Below are positions 1-9,241 of a stretch of 60,774 nt of DNA, piece after piece (positions within the stretch are counted from its first letter, which is position 1; every line of letters begins with the position of its first letter). The DNA is from Bacteroidota bacterium (lineage in GTDB: Bacteria > Bacteroidota > Bacteroidia > Chitinophagales > Chitinophagaceae). Location: the NCBI GenBank assembly GCA_030706735.1, contig JAUZNZ010000028.1, forward strand, positions 1-60,774. The letters run 5' to 3'. A program made the translations under genes and the position numbers. The notes beneath the pieces were generated by a model that was not told the DNA's origin, ran no database searches, and was given only the letters and a program-made list of their open reading frames with translations.

Positions 1-3000
1 CAACGGCTTCCGCGGCGACATGCCGCTCGCCCGGTTTGTGCTTGCGATAGAGCAGCCGCAGCATCGAAGGCAAGACGATCAATAGCAAGGGCAGCGCGAT
101 CACGAAGCCGCCTATTACCGCAATCGCCAGCGGCTGGTGCAGCTGCGCGCCGGCGCCAATCCCCAGGGCCAGCGGCATTAGGGCGATAATGGCTCCCAGG
201 GCCGTCATGAGTTTGGGACGCAAGCGCGTCGAGATCGCATAGACGACGGCCTCGTCGACCGTCGTGCCCGCCACGGTATCGCGGAATTGCAGGTACGTGA
301 ATATGGCATTCTCCCCGATGATCCCCACGATCATGATCAGGCCGGTATAGCTGCCGACGTTCAGGGGCGTATTGGTAATGTAAAGGGCCAGGTAGGATCC
401 GGAAATCCCGAGCACCGCCAGGCAAAGGATCAGCAAGGCCACGGAGATCTGCCGGAACAGAAAAAGGATGACGCCGAATACGAGCAGGCTGGCCGTTACG
501 AGGACCAGCAATAATTCATGGAAGGACTGTTGCTGCTCGGCATAGTCACCCCCATACTCCACATGATAGCCGGCAGGCAGGACCAGTTTGGCCCCGATCG
601 CCCGGCGGATATCGGTCATCACGCCGCCGAGGTCGCGGTTCTCCTGGCGGGCAGATACCACGGCAACCGACTGCAGGTTCTCCCGTCGGATCTCCGCCTC
701 CCCCGTCTTGACTGTCACCGTAGCCAGGTCGGTAATGGGACGTAGCTGACCACCGGGCAGGAAGATCTGCAGGCGCCCGATGCCTTCCACGGACAGCCGC
801 CTGCTGCCGGGATAGACCATGCGGATATTGATGAGCTGTTCCTTCTCGCGCAGCGTGCCGACGAGATTGCCTTCCAGCGCGGCCTGCAGTTGGTACTGCA
901 GGTTGGCCGGGGTAAGCCCGAACTGGGCGAGTTTCGCGAAATCGGGCTCGATGCTGACGGAAGGCCCCGCGATGACCGTGCCGTCAAACACGTCGGCCGT
1001 TCCCTTCACGTCCGATACGATGGCGGCCACCTGTTTGGCAAGCTCCTGCAGTTTTTGCTGATCGTTCCCGAAGACCTTGATCTCAATGGGATCCACCGAC
1101 GTGGTGAGGTCTCCCAGCATGTCCCGTATCACCTGGCCCATGTCGATGCGCAGCGCGGGCTGCGTCGATTCGATCTGCTGGCGTATGTCGGCGATCACCT
1201 CCTCGGTGGTCCGCTTGCGATCCTTTTTTAATTGGATCAGATAATCTCCTTTGTTGGGCTCGGTGATGAAGAAGCCCATTTCTGTTCCCGTCCGCCTCGA
1301 ATAGGCCTCCACCTCCGGCACCTTGACGATCAGCTTCTCCACCTCCCGCATCATGCGATCCGTCTCTTCCAGCGAAGTGCCCGGCGGCGAGTTGAAGTCG
1401 AGTACGATGCTCCCTTCGTCCATGTCCGGCAGGAAACCGGTATGCAGCCGGGGCAGGATGAGTACGATCGATGCGATCAGGGCCGCGACGAGGAGGAAGC
1501 TGATCCACGGGCGGCGGATGAAGACGGCTACCCAGCGCTGGCGGGTTACGTGGTGAGGATGGGGCGCGCGGGCCGCCGTGGCCGCGGTTGGCGGCGGCGG
1601 GGAGCCGGCCGCGGCGGGCGTGCCGGAGGCACCCGCAACGGGTGTTGCGGCGCGCGCCCTCCGGCCGCTAAAAAGCAGGTAAACGACCGGCAAACCGATC
1701 CAGGTCACGAAAAAAGAGCTGGCGAGGATAATGATCATCGTATTGGTCAGCACCTGGAAATAGGCGCCGGCGACGCCGCCCATCCAGATAAAGGGAATGA
1801 AGATCACGATCGTACTGATGGAAGAACCGAGCATGGCGGGGAAAAGGTAACGAACCGCCTTGTGCACCAGCGTGCTGGTCGGCTCGTCGGGATGCTCCTC
1901 ATGCGTGCGATGGATCTGCTCCACGACCACGATGGCATCGTCGATGATCAGCCCAACGGAAGCGGCAATGGCGCCCAGCGTCATGATGTTCAGCGTATAG
2001 CCGATCGCGTACAGGAAGATCAGCGTCATGCAAAGCGTGACCGGGATCGTCACCAGGATGGTCATGCCGGCCTTCAGCGAACGGAGGAAGAGGATGGCCA
2101 CGATAATGGCCAGGGCCAGCCCGACCCACAAACTGTCGGTCACGCTGCGAATGGCCGTATTGACAAAATCCGCCTGGATATAATAAGGTTGCAGCGTCAC
2201 CCCCTTCGGCAGCACATCGCGCAGGCTGGCTACACGCGCCTCCATGGTCCGGGAAAGATCGACGAGATTGGCATTGGGCTGCTTGATCACGGCGATCAGG
2301 ATGCCCTCCTTTCCATTGGCATTGATCCGGGTGAACTCGACCGCCTCCTCGACGCGGACGGCGGCGATATCGCGAAGCAGGATGACGCGCCTGCCGGTAT
2401 TGCGGATAACCATTTGTTCGATGTCCTCGCGGCTGTGAACGGACGCATCGGTAACGGTAAGGTATAAATAGCGATAGTCGGATAGGAAGCCGTTCGATTT
2501 TATGAACCCCGTCTGTCCCAGGGCCGTATTCAACTCGTCGGGCGTAATCGACAGGGTGCTCATCTTCTGCTGATCCAGCGTAAGCCAGTATTCCTTCGTC
2601 CTGCCGCCGATCACGCGCACCTCCGAGACGCCGCCGACCTGCGACAGATACGGCTTGATCGTATAATTGGCGAGCTGCTTCAGCTCGATCGGGCTCTTGT
2701 CGTGACTTTCCAGCGTATACCCCATGACCGGCAGGATCGAGGGATTCATTTTCTCCACGGTGATCCCCGTTTCCGGCGGAAGCTGGTCCTTGATCTCATT
2801 GATCCTCGACTCGATGCGCTGCTGGCTAAGGTCGATGTCCGCCGACCAGTCCATGTAGGCGGAGATCTCGCAGCTGCCGCGACTGGTCGTGCTGCGGACG
2901 GCCTGCAGGTCGGGGACGCGCTTGATGGCGGCCTCCAGCGGCTTGGTCACGGTCACCATCATCTTGCTCACGGGCTGCAGTCCGTTATCGGCGATGATCT

Positions 3001-3130
3001 TGATCTTGGGAAAAGTGATCTCCGGGAATAAGGAGGTTTGGAGCCTGCTGTATGCGAACAATCCGCCCATGATGAGGAGGGCGACGGTCGTAGCGAGCGG
3101 ATGCTTGTGGGAGACGAAGAAGTTTTTCAT
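1..3130 (-). CDS. RND efflux pump, inner-membrane permease (C-terminus cut by window edge)
   Basis: Inner-membrane pump subunit of a tripartite drug or metal exporter. The frame is open from the ATG at 3130 to the window edge, about 1043 codons, so only a few residues are missing. TM4 carries the RND proton-relay pair Asp397-Asp398 in GLIIDDAIVVVE. The TM10 motif reads GIIGENAIFTYLQF around residue 940, where AcrB-type pumps have a lysine. A cytoplasmic Ala/Pro-rich linker (bases about 1560-1660) joins the two halves. The ATG overlaps the stop of the adaptor gene (ATGA, 3127-3130), so the two are translationally coupled. Substrate cannot be told from sequence: the DD pair suits HAE1 drug pumps, the TM10 motif does not. 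Confidence 0.9.
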   Translation of the reverse strand, partial: MKNFFVSHKHPLATTVALLIMGGLFAYSRLQTSLFPEITFPKIKIIADNGLQPVSKMMVTVTKPLEAAIKRVPDLQAVRSTTSRGSCEISAYMDWSADIDLSQQRIESRINEIKDQLPPETGITVEKMNPSILPVMGYTLESHDKSPIELKQLANYTIKPYLSQVGGVSEVRVIGGRTKEYWLTLDQQKMSTLSITPDELNTALGQTGFIKSNGFLSDYRYLYLTVTDASVHSREDIEQMVIRNTGRRVILLRDIAAVRVEEAVEFTRINANGKEGILIAVIKQPNANLVDLSRTMEARVASLRDVLPKGVTLQPYYIQADFVNTAIRSVTDSLWVGLALAIIVAILFLRSLKAGMTILVTIPVTLCMTLIFLYAIGYTLNIMTLGAIAASVGLIIDDAIVVVEQIHRTHEEHPDEPTSTLVHKAVRYLFPAMLGSSISTIVIFIPFIWMGGVAGAYFQVLTNTMIIILASSFFVTWIGLPVVYLLFSGRRARAATPVAGASGTPAAAGSPPPPTAATAARAPHPHHVTRQRWVAVFIRRPWISFLLVAALIASIVLILPRLHTGFLPDMDEGSIVLDFNSPPGTSLEETDRMMREVEKLIVKVPEVEAYSRRTGTEMGFFITEPNKGDYLIQLKKDRKRTTEEVIADIRQQIESTQPALRIDMGQVIRDMLGDLTTSVDPIEIKVFGNDQQKLQELAKQVAAIVSDVKGTADVFDGTVIAGPSVSIEPDFAKLAQFGLTPANLQYQLQAALEGNLVGTLREKEQLINIRMVYPGSRRLSVEGIGRLQIFLPGGQLRPITDLATVTVKTGEAEIRRENLQSVAVVSARQENRDLGGVMTDIRRAIGAKLVLPAGYHVEYGGDYAEQQQSFHELLLVLVTASLLVFGVILFLFRQISVALLILCLAVLGISGSYLALYITNTPLNVGSYTGLIMIVGIIGENAIFTYLQFRDTVAGTTVDEAVVYAISTRLRPKLMTALGAIIALMPLALGIGAGAQLHQPLAIAVIGGFVIALPLLLIVLPSMLRLLYRKHKPGERHVAAEAV

Positions 3131-4119
3131 TCGGCAGGCGTTTTTTCCACCGAAACCTTTGCCGTATCCGAAAGGCCATAGTTTCCGGTAACCAGTATGC
3201 GATCCCCGGCGGCAAAGAGCGGAGAAGTGATCTGCACGCGGTCGGCCGTTTCGATCCCCCGCTTGACCGGGATCTTTACCGCGGTACTGTCATTGATCAT
3301 TTTCATCACCCAGAATGTATTCTCGGTCTCATCCGTCAGCAAGGCGGACTTCGGGAGGGATTGCGCATTGGCGGAGCCGGGCACGGACCGGGAAATGCGC
3401 ACTTTGGCGATCAGGTTCTCCGGTATGGGCTGCGCCGTGTTCACGCGAAGCACAATGTTCTGGGTCTGCGTGACGGAGTCCATCGTGGGCATGGAAGGGC
3501 CGACCGTTCCCATGAGCTTTTCCCCGTCCGGGAGCAGGAGCTCGACCGTCCGCCGGCCGGCGAGGTAGGTTTTCAATTCATAGGGAATATTGAGCAGGAA
3601 GGCGAAACTGTTCCGGTCGCTGATGACGGCCAGTTGCTCTCCATCCTGTACATAGTCGCCGGCCTGGTGGTTCAATTGCGTGATATAACCGCGCTGGGCC
3701 GCATTGATATGGTTCACTCCCGAAAAATGGAAGGATGAATCGAGGTTCCTGATGCTGTTGCCGATGCTTTGCGCCTCCTTGGTCTTCAGCGTGAACAAAA
3801 GCTGTCCGACCTCCACTTGCTTTCCCATGTACACGTCGTTGACCTGCAGGTATCCATTCGTATTGGCCTTCACGTAACTTTTTTGCAGGAAGGTGGAGAC
3901 GGCATTGAGTTCGATATAATCTTCGATGGGTCCATTGACGGGGCTGACGACCGTGACCGGGGTCCGGACGTCCACCTTGCCGGCCGAATCTCCCTCGTCG
4001 TCCGAAGCGTTCTGGCCGCGGTTACAGCCGCAGAGGCAGCCCGAAAGGAGGAGCAGGCAGGCCAGGCGGGTGCAAAGCCAGGCGGGGGGGTCAATTGACG
4101 GCAGGCGGTTTGCATTCAT
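3127..4119 (-). CDS. RND efflux periplasmic adaptor subunit (HlyD/membrane fusion family), lipoprotein
   Basis: Adaptor of 330 residues that would bridge the RND pump and the TolC channel in the periplasm. An N-terminal hydrophobic stretch ends in a lipobox (LLLLSGC), so it is probably anchored to a membrane by lipid. After a low-complexity segment come the lipoyl/barrel-sandwich half motifs (VKANTNGYLQVNDVYMGKQVEVGQ and GYITQLNHQAGDYVQDGEQL regions) and beta-barrel domains, the order seen in the AcrA/CusB family. Both ends overlap neighbours by four bases (ATGA at 4116-4119 and 3127-3130), giving a tight TolC-adaptor-pump operon. The alpha-hairpin is short, as is common in Bacteroidota adaptors. 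Confidence 0.9.
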   Translation of the reverse strand: MNANRLPSIDPPAWLCTRLACLLLLSGCLCGCNRGQNASDDEGDSAGKVDVRTPVTVVSPVNGPIEDYIELNAVSTFLQKSYVKANTNGYLQVNDVYMGKQVEVGQLLFTLKTKEAQSIGNSIRNLDSSFHFSGVNHINAAQRGYITQLNHQAGDYVQDGEQLAVISDRNSFAFLLNIPYELKTYLAGRRTVELLLPDGEKLMGTVGPSMPTMDSVTQTQNIVLRVNTAQPIPENLIAKVRISRSVPGSANAQSLPKSALLTDETENTFWVMKMINDSTAVKIPVKRGIETADRVQITSPLFAAGDRILVTGNYGLSDTAKVSVEKTPAE

Positions 4120-5381
4120 CGGTTCCAGTAGTTGATTTGATTGATGATCTGAAAACGGGTGATGTTATTTTGTGTCAGCAGGTTTTTTGCATTGAGATAG
4201 GTATTGAGCGCTAAAATATAATCCGGGATCTTGGCGTCTCCCGTTTGAAGGAGCCTTCCATTCACCGTGATCAGGGTCTCTGAATATTTGATCTGGCTTT
4301 CGATCTGGCCGATGAGGTCTTCGGTCGCCTTCAGCTGGCGGGACAACTGCGCGATCTGCTGGCGGTACTGGCTGGTGAAAAAATCCTTATATCCCTGCCT
4401 GGTCCGTTCGGCAATGTCCAGCTTGCGGTACTGCATTTTCCGCTGATGACCGTCATAGATGGGAACGGTGACCATGAAACCGAAGCTGGTGCCGAAATTC
4501 TTATAGGCCTGGTAGGCCAGCGACGACGTGTATCCGCCGTCGGCATAAATGCTGGCCTTCGGCTTGTAGGTATAGTCGATCAGGGTCCGCGAGTTCCGCA
4601 GCTTCAGGCTGTCTATCTGGTATTGCTGAAAGAACGCCGAGTTGTCGATCTCCGGCAGGACCTGCAATTGAACGGACGGTTCCGCCAGCGCCACGGTGTC
4701 CATGTCCACGATGCCGCAGAGGTAATTGAGGGTGCCGAAATCATTCTGGAACTGGATCTCGAATTCCTTTTCCTGGAGACCCTCCTGTTGCAGCGTCACG
4801 AGGAAAGCCAGGTAATCGGTTTGCCTGTACACGTTCTTTTCGGTAAGTTCCTTCAACAGACGCTCTTCCTTCTGCAGGAGCGCGTAGGTCTCCCGGTGGA
4901 AATTCATTTGCTGCATGTCGCCATAGGTGCTGATGTACTGGGCCGTGACGCTTTTTTTCAGATCCTGCTCGGATATTTTCGAGGTATTGGCGATGCCCAG
5001 GCTTTGGAGCCGGAGGGAGTCATATTGCGTGTCCAGTCTTCTCTTACTGATCAGTGCCTTGTTCACCCCGACCAGGGTGCTGAAATTACCCCCGTTGCTG
5101 ATGGCCTGGTCATAGCCGTAGCCGTTGATAATGGGCGCGTAGGTATTGATGCTGGTGCCGGTCACCTGCGGCCCGTAGCCCGCCCGGATGATCTCGCTGT
5201 CGACCCGGGCCGACTGCAATTGATTGCGATAGTCATTCAACAGCGGGCTCCTGCGCAAGGCCTGACTGAGGTAATAATCCAGTGAATTATTTTGGGAAAG
5301 CCCGGGCAGGCTCATCCCGAGACAGCCTCCGAGACAACCGATGAGAACGAGGTATTTTTTGATGCAGCGGTGTATATTCAT
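4116..5381 (-). CDS. TolC-family outer membrane efflux protein
   Basis: Outer-membrane channel component, 421 residues, close to the family size. A signal peptide (residues about 1-30, ending LPGLSQ) is followed by the helical repeats of the OEP family; the two halves are visible as long amphipathic stretches rich in Gln, Leu and Ser. It lies 13 bases downstream of the sensor kinase gene and overlaps the adaptor gene by four bases, so kinase, channel, adaptor and pump are probably co-transcribed. Family membership is clear; substrate is set by the pump. Confidence 0.88.
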   Translation of the reverse strand: MNIHRCIKKYLVLIGCLGGCLGMSLPGLSQNNSLDYYLSQALRRSPLLNDYRNQLQSARVDSEIIRAGYGPQVTGTSINTYAPIINGYGYDQAISNGGNFSTLVGVNKALISKRRLDTQYDSLRLQSLGIANTSKISEQDLKKSVTAQYISTYGDMQQMNFHRETYALLQKEERLLKELTEKNVYRQTDYLAFLVTLQQEGLQEKEFEIQFQNDFGTLNYLCGIVDMDTVALAEPSVQLQVLPEIDNSAFFQQYQIDSLKLRNSRTLIDYTYKPKASIYADGGYTSSLAYQAYKNFGTSFGFMVTVPIYDGHQRKMQYRKLDIAERTRQGYKDFFTSQYRQQIAQLSRQLKATEDLIGQIESQIKYSETLITVNGRLLQTGDAKIPDYILALNTYLNAKNLLTQNNITRFQIINQINYWNR

Positions 5382-5394
5382 GGCCGTGGCAAAT

Positions 5395-6675
5395 CTAATC
5401 GTCTATTTTGGGGAAATTCTGAAGCAGTCCCACGCTCATCGAGTGCATCCCATTCTCATAGCTGTACTGCAGCGGAAACCCGTAATTATCGCATATCTGC
5501 CTGACGATGGCCAGTCCAAGTCCGGTACCTTCCGAATGCTGGCCCCGGGTAAAGCGGTTGAACAGGGCGCCGGGCTCGAAGGGCAGCGGGTCGCCGCTAT
5601 TACTGATGACGAGCCGGTCCTCCTGCAACCGGATCTGGATCCGGCCGCCCTGCCGGTTGTGGTGGATCGCATTGACCAGGAGATTATTCAGGAGGATGTC
5701 GGCCAGGTAAGGATTGATGCGGGTGCGGATCCGGTCCAGGGAGGAATCGACCTGGAGGCCTTTCGCGTGGATGAGGTCCTCCAGCTGCCCGAGCTTGGCG
5801 TCTATAAGTGGCGCCAGGGCCAGATCCTCTACCTGGTTGAATTGGTTGTTGCCCAGCTTGGTGAGCAGGAGCAGCGATTGGTTCAGCTTGCTCATGCGGC
5901 CGACGGCATCATACATGGCCTGCAACTGGCGAAGGTGACGCTCGCCGAGAGCGGAGTCCTGGATCATCAGGTCGAGTTTGCTATTGATAATGGCCAGGGG
6001 CGTTTGCATTTCATGGGACGCATTGTCGGCAAACTGTTTGAGCATTTCATAATCCCTGAGGATATGATCCGTCATTTGCCTGGCCGCGGCATCCAGGCTC
6101 TCGAATTCATCGACGCCGGTCCCCGCGCCTGCGGGGGGCAGCGGCTGCTTGCTGGCCAGGTTAAAGCGCCGCATCGACTCCAGGGTGTCGTAGAACGGCC
6201 GCCAGAGTCGTCTTAACAGCCAGCGATTGGCCAGGAAGAGAATGACGATAAGCAGTACGATCATCCCCAGCGTGACCATCACGATCCAGCCAAGCAGGCG
6301 CTTTGCCTCCGCCTCCGACTTGCCCACCGTAACGAACCAGGTGCGGCCGCCGGCAACGACGGAAAAAAGCAGCTGACGGAAAGGCCTATGCGCCCCGCTC
6401 CGGGGATCCGTCCAGACCGTATCGACGAAGCGTCTTTCGATCTCCCCTTTCGCCGGCGAAAAAGCGATCTGCTGGTCCCGGTAGTTGGCGGGCTCGGGCA
6501 GCCGGCCGCGGTTCCTGACGAAATCCAGGATCTCCGCCTCCTCGACCCGGAGCGTATTGTCCAGTTGCCGGATGAGTACATAACGGATGATGAAATAGTA
6601 GGCCAGGCTCCCCAGTAGCAGGGCGATCATGCTGGCGATAATATTGACCCGGCTGTACCTGGCGAATAGCTTCAT
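5395..6675 (-). CDS. Two-component sensor histidine kinase
   Basis: Membrane sensor kinase of 426 residues. TM1 is about residues 10-33 and TM2 about 130-152, with a roughly 95-residue periplasmic sensor between them. A HAMP-like linker is followed by the HisKA box ASHEMQTPLAII with phosphoacceptor His221, then an HATPase_c domain with an N-box (LLNNLLVNAIHHN) and a G-box (GTGLGLAIVRQI). It is the first gene of the efflux operon (13 bases before tolC), so it probably senses an export substrate or envelope damage. The likely partner is the OmpR-type regulator at 9242-9919, separated from it by an inverted permease gene. Confidence 0.92.
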   Translation of the reverse strand: MKLFARYSRVNIIASMIALLLGSLAYYFIIRYVLIRQLDNTLRVEEAEILDFVRNRGRLPEPANYRDQQIAFSPAKGEIERRFVDTVWTDPRSGAHRPFRQLLFSVVAGGRTWFVTVGKSEAEAKRLLGWIVMVTLGMIVLLIVILFLANRWLLRRLWRPFYDTLESMRRFNLASKQPLPPAGAGTGVDEFESLDAAARQMTDHILRDYEMLKQFADNASHEMQTPLAIINSKLDLMIQDSALGERHLRQLQAMYDAVGRMSKLNQSLLLLTKLGNNQFNQVEDLALAPLIDAKLGQLEDLIHAKGLQVDSSLDRIRTRINPYLADILLNNLLVNAIHHNRQGGRIQIRLQEDRLVISNSGDPLPFEPGALFNRFTRGQHSEGTGLGLAIVRQICDNYGFPLQYSYENGMHSMSVGLLQNFPKIDD

Positions 6676-6790
6676 GGACGGCTAATGTACGAACTGTCCG
6701 GCCCGAGGGTCGCAAAAACGAACAGTTTCGTATCAAAAACGGATAGGCGTCCCTCGCACTCGGCGCGCAAATTATTGAAAATCAAATTAT

Positions 6791-6798
6791 TACGTTTC
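6791..6798 (+). promoter_or_regulatory. Possible -7 element for the permease gene (TACGTTTC)
   Basis: Seven of eight bases match the Bacteroidota -7 consensus TAnnTTTG, 27 bases before the chosen start at 6826. It lies in the AT-rich gap between the divergent kinase and permease genes. Sequence match only. Confidence 0.3.
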
Positions 6799-6825
6799 TG
6801 GCATGGGCTGTGTGCGGATTTGGCT

Positions 6826-9207
6826 ATGCTAAAGAATTATTTCAAGATCGCCTTCCGGAACCTTTGGAAGCACCGTGTCTTTTCGTTGATCAATGTGCTG
6901 GGACTGGCCGTCGGGATGACGGCGGGGTTCCTGATCTTCATGTTCGTACGATTCGAGCTGAGCTACGACGGCTTTCACACGAAGGCCGATCGCATTTATC
7001 GCGTGGTGGCCGATATCAAGACCCCGACCGAAGTGATCAATGCAAGCGGTCCGGCCTGGGCCGTTCCCTCGCATATCAAGCTCGATTTTCCCGAGGTCGA
7101 GGATTTTGTTCGGGTGTCGCAGTCCAGCTGGCTGGTTCGCAAGGGCGATGTGAAATTCCAGGAAGATCACTCGTTGCTGGCCGACTCCTCCTTTTTCCGG
7201 GTCTTCGATTTTCCCCTTTTGCACGGGGATCCCAAAACGGCCCTGACGGAGCCCCTGAGCATCGTGATGTCGGAAACGGCGGCAAGGAAGTACTTCGGGG
7301 ATGCAAACCCGGTCGGACAAACGGTATTGTTCAGCGGGGACGCCTTCCCCGCCAAGGTCACGGGCATCATGAAGGATATTCCGGAGAACTCCCAGATCCG
7401 CGCGGACATGCTGGTGTCGATGAGCACGCTAACGAAGAAATTAAATCCCACCCTGGATGACCAATGGGGCAACTATGGCCTGACCGCTTACCTGCTCCTC
7501 AAACCCGGGACGAATGCCGCGGCCTTGCAGGGCAAAATGCCGGCCTTCCTGGAACGGCGCAACGGGAAGGAGATGCACGCGCAGCAGATGACCCCTACCC
7601 TCTTCCTGGAGCCGATGCGCGACGTCTACCTCCATTCCACGCGGGATGGCAGCAAGACGGGCAATATCAATAACGTGTATATTTTCTCGATCATCGCGGT
7701 GTTCATCATGCTGATCGCCTGCATCAACTTCATCAACCTGACGACGGCCCGTTCAGTGGAGCGCGCCAAGGAGGTGGGCATACGCAAAGTGGTCGGCGCG
7801 GCCAGGACCCAACTTGCCGGACAATTTGTAGGAGAATCGGTCCTCCTCTGCCTGATCGCCTTCGTCATCACGATCGGCCTCTCCGCGCTCCTGCTGCCCT
7901 CCTTCAATGTGGTGGCGGGCAAGACGATCAGTCACGGAATATTCGACAATGCCTGGCTGATCCTCGACTTGCTACTAGCCTCCATTGGCATCGGCTTGCT
8001 GGCCGGCGTCTATCCGGCGCTGGTACTATCCTCTTTCCGGCCGGTGATGGTGCTCAAGGGCCGGTTCTCGACGGGTACGCGGGGAACCCTCCTGCGCAAA
8101 GGACTGGTCGTCCTCCAATTCGTGATCTCCATCGGGCTGATCATTTCCACGATCGTCGTCTCCAGGCAAATGAACTTCATGCGCAGCCAGGATCTGGGCT
8201 TCAACAAGGACCAGATGATGGTGGTCGACAGCAATAACGATCCCGGAAAAGATGCATTCAAGCAGGCGATCACTGGCATGCCGGGCGTGCTGTCCACTTC
8301 GACGAGTTCCAGCGTGCCCGGGGGAGGGAACATGGGCGCCTATTCGGAGATCGAAAATGTCCGGGGCGAAATGCAGATCGCCAACCTCGACCTCTATTTC
8401 GTGGACTACGACTATATTCCGCAATTCCAGATAAAGATGGCTGCGGGGAGGCCTTTCTCCAGAGAGTTCGGGAGCGATACGACCCAGGCCATGGTCATTA
8501 ATGAGGCGGCGTCCAAACTCTTCGGCTACCCCAGCCCGGCAGCCGCCATCGGCCGTCGCTTCAAACAATGGGGACGGGAAGGCACGATCGTCGGCGTTAC
8601 GAAGGACTTCCATTTCCGCTCCCTGCAGCAGAAGATCGCTCCCCTGTCGATGCGCATCGAGCCGCATGGCACCCAGCTGGTCATCGCCAAGGTCAGTCCT
8701 TCGAACCTGCCGGCCACTATTTCCGCCATCGAGGGTAAATGGAAGACCCTGATCCCTAACAGGCCCTTCAGCTATACCTTCCTCGATGAGTCTTTCGACA
8801 AGCAATACAAGAGCGAGGAGCGTTTCGGCAAGCTGTTCCTTCAATTCGCGGTGCTGGCCATTTTCATCTCTTGTCTGGGACTTCTCGGCCTGGCCTCGTA
8901 CAGCACGCTGCAGCGCACCAAGGAGATCGGCATCCGCAAGGTGATGGGCGCCTCCGTAGGCAGTATCGTCAACCTGCTGTCTAAAGATTTCCTGCAGCTC
9001 GTGATCATCTCTTTCTTCATTGCCGCGCCGTTGGCGGGATGGCTCATGTATAAATGGCTCGAGAACTTCGCTTACCGGACGCATCTGGCCTGGTGGGTGT
9101 TCCTGGCGTCCTGTCTGCTGGCCCTCGTGATCGCGCTCGGGACGATCAGCGTGCAGGCCATCCGGTCTGCGGTGGCCAATCCCGTGAGGAGTTTGCGAAC
9201 GGAATGA
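6826..9207 (+). CDS. ABC transporter permease, MacB/FtsX type, two-domain
   Basis: Permease of 793 residues from the start chosen here (MLKNYFKIAFRN, the canonical beginning of this family); an in-frame ATG at 6685 would add an unlikely 47-residue leader. It has TM1 near residues 20-40, a MacB periplasmic core domain, a first FtsX unit of three TM segments (about 280-430), a second periplasmic domain, and a second FtsX unit at the C-terminus. Both FtsX units carry the family signature around KEVGIRKVVGA and KEIGIRKVMGA. No ATPase gene is adjacent, which is usual for these Bacteroidota proteins. It is divergent from the kinase gene and convergent with the response regulator gene, splitting that pair. 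The substrate is unknown; export or membrane-stress roles are typical of the superfamily. Confidence 0.9.
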   Translation: MLKNYFKIAFRNLWKHRVFSLINVLGLAVGMTAGFLIFMFVRFELSYDGFHTKADRIYRVVADIKTPTEVINASGPAWAVPSHIKLDFPEVEDFVRVSQSSWLVRKGDVKFQEDHSLLADSSFFRVFDFPLLHGDPKTALTEPLSIVMSETAARKYFGDANPVGQTVLFSGDAFPAKVTGIMKDIPENSQIRADMLVSMSTLTKKLNPTLDDQWGNYGLTAYLLLKPGTNAAALQGKMPAFLERRNGKEMHAQQMTPTLFLEPMRDVYLHSTRDGSKTGNINNVYIFSIIAVFIMLIACINFINLTTARSVERAKEVGIRKVVGAARTQLAGQFVGESVLLCLIAFVITIGLSALLLPSFNVVAGKTISHGIFDNAWLILDLLLASIGIGLLAGVYPALVLSSFRPVMVLKGRFSTGTRGTLLRKGLVVLQFVISIGLIISTIVVSRQMNFMRSQDLGFNKDQMMVVDSNNDPGKDAFKQAITGMPGVLSTSTSSSVPGGGNMGAYSEIENVRGEMQIANLDLYFVDYDYIPQFQIKMAAGRPFSREFGSDTTQAMVINEAASKLFGYPSPAAAIGRRFKQWGREGTIVGVTKDFHFRSLQQKIAPLSMRIEPHGTQLVIAKVSPSNLPATISAIEGKWKTLIPNRPFSYTFLDESFDKQYKSEERFGKLFLQFAVLAIFISCLGLLGLASYSTLQRTKEIGIRKVMGASVGSIVNLLSKDFLQLVIISFFIAAPLAGWLMYKWLENFAYRTHLAWWVFLASCLLALVIALGTISVQAIRSAVANPVRSLRTE

Positions 9208-9241
9208 CCCACCCGCGCGGGCCGCACCTGTGTACGCCTTC

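Noticed and set aside
1232-2467. Plus-strand frame of 411 codons
   Set aside because: It lies antisense to the RND pump and its composition is rich in Asp, Gly, His and Arg, as expected for the shadow of a GC-rich gene.
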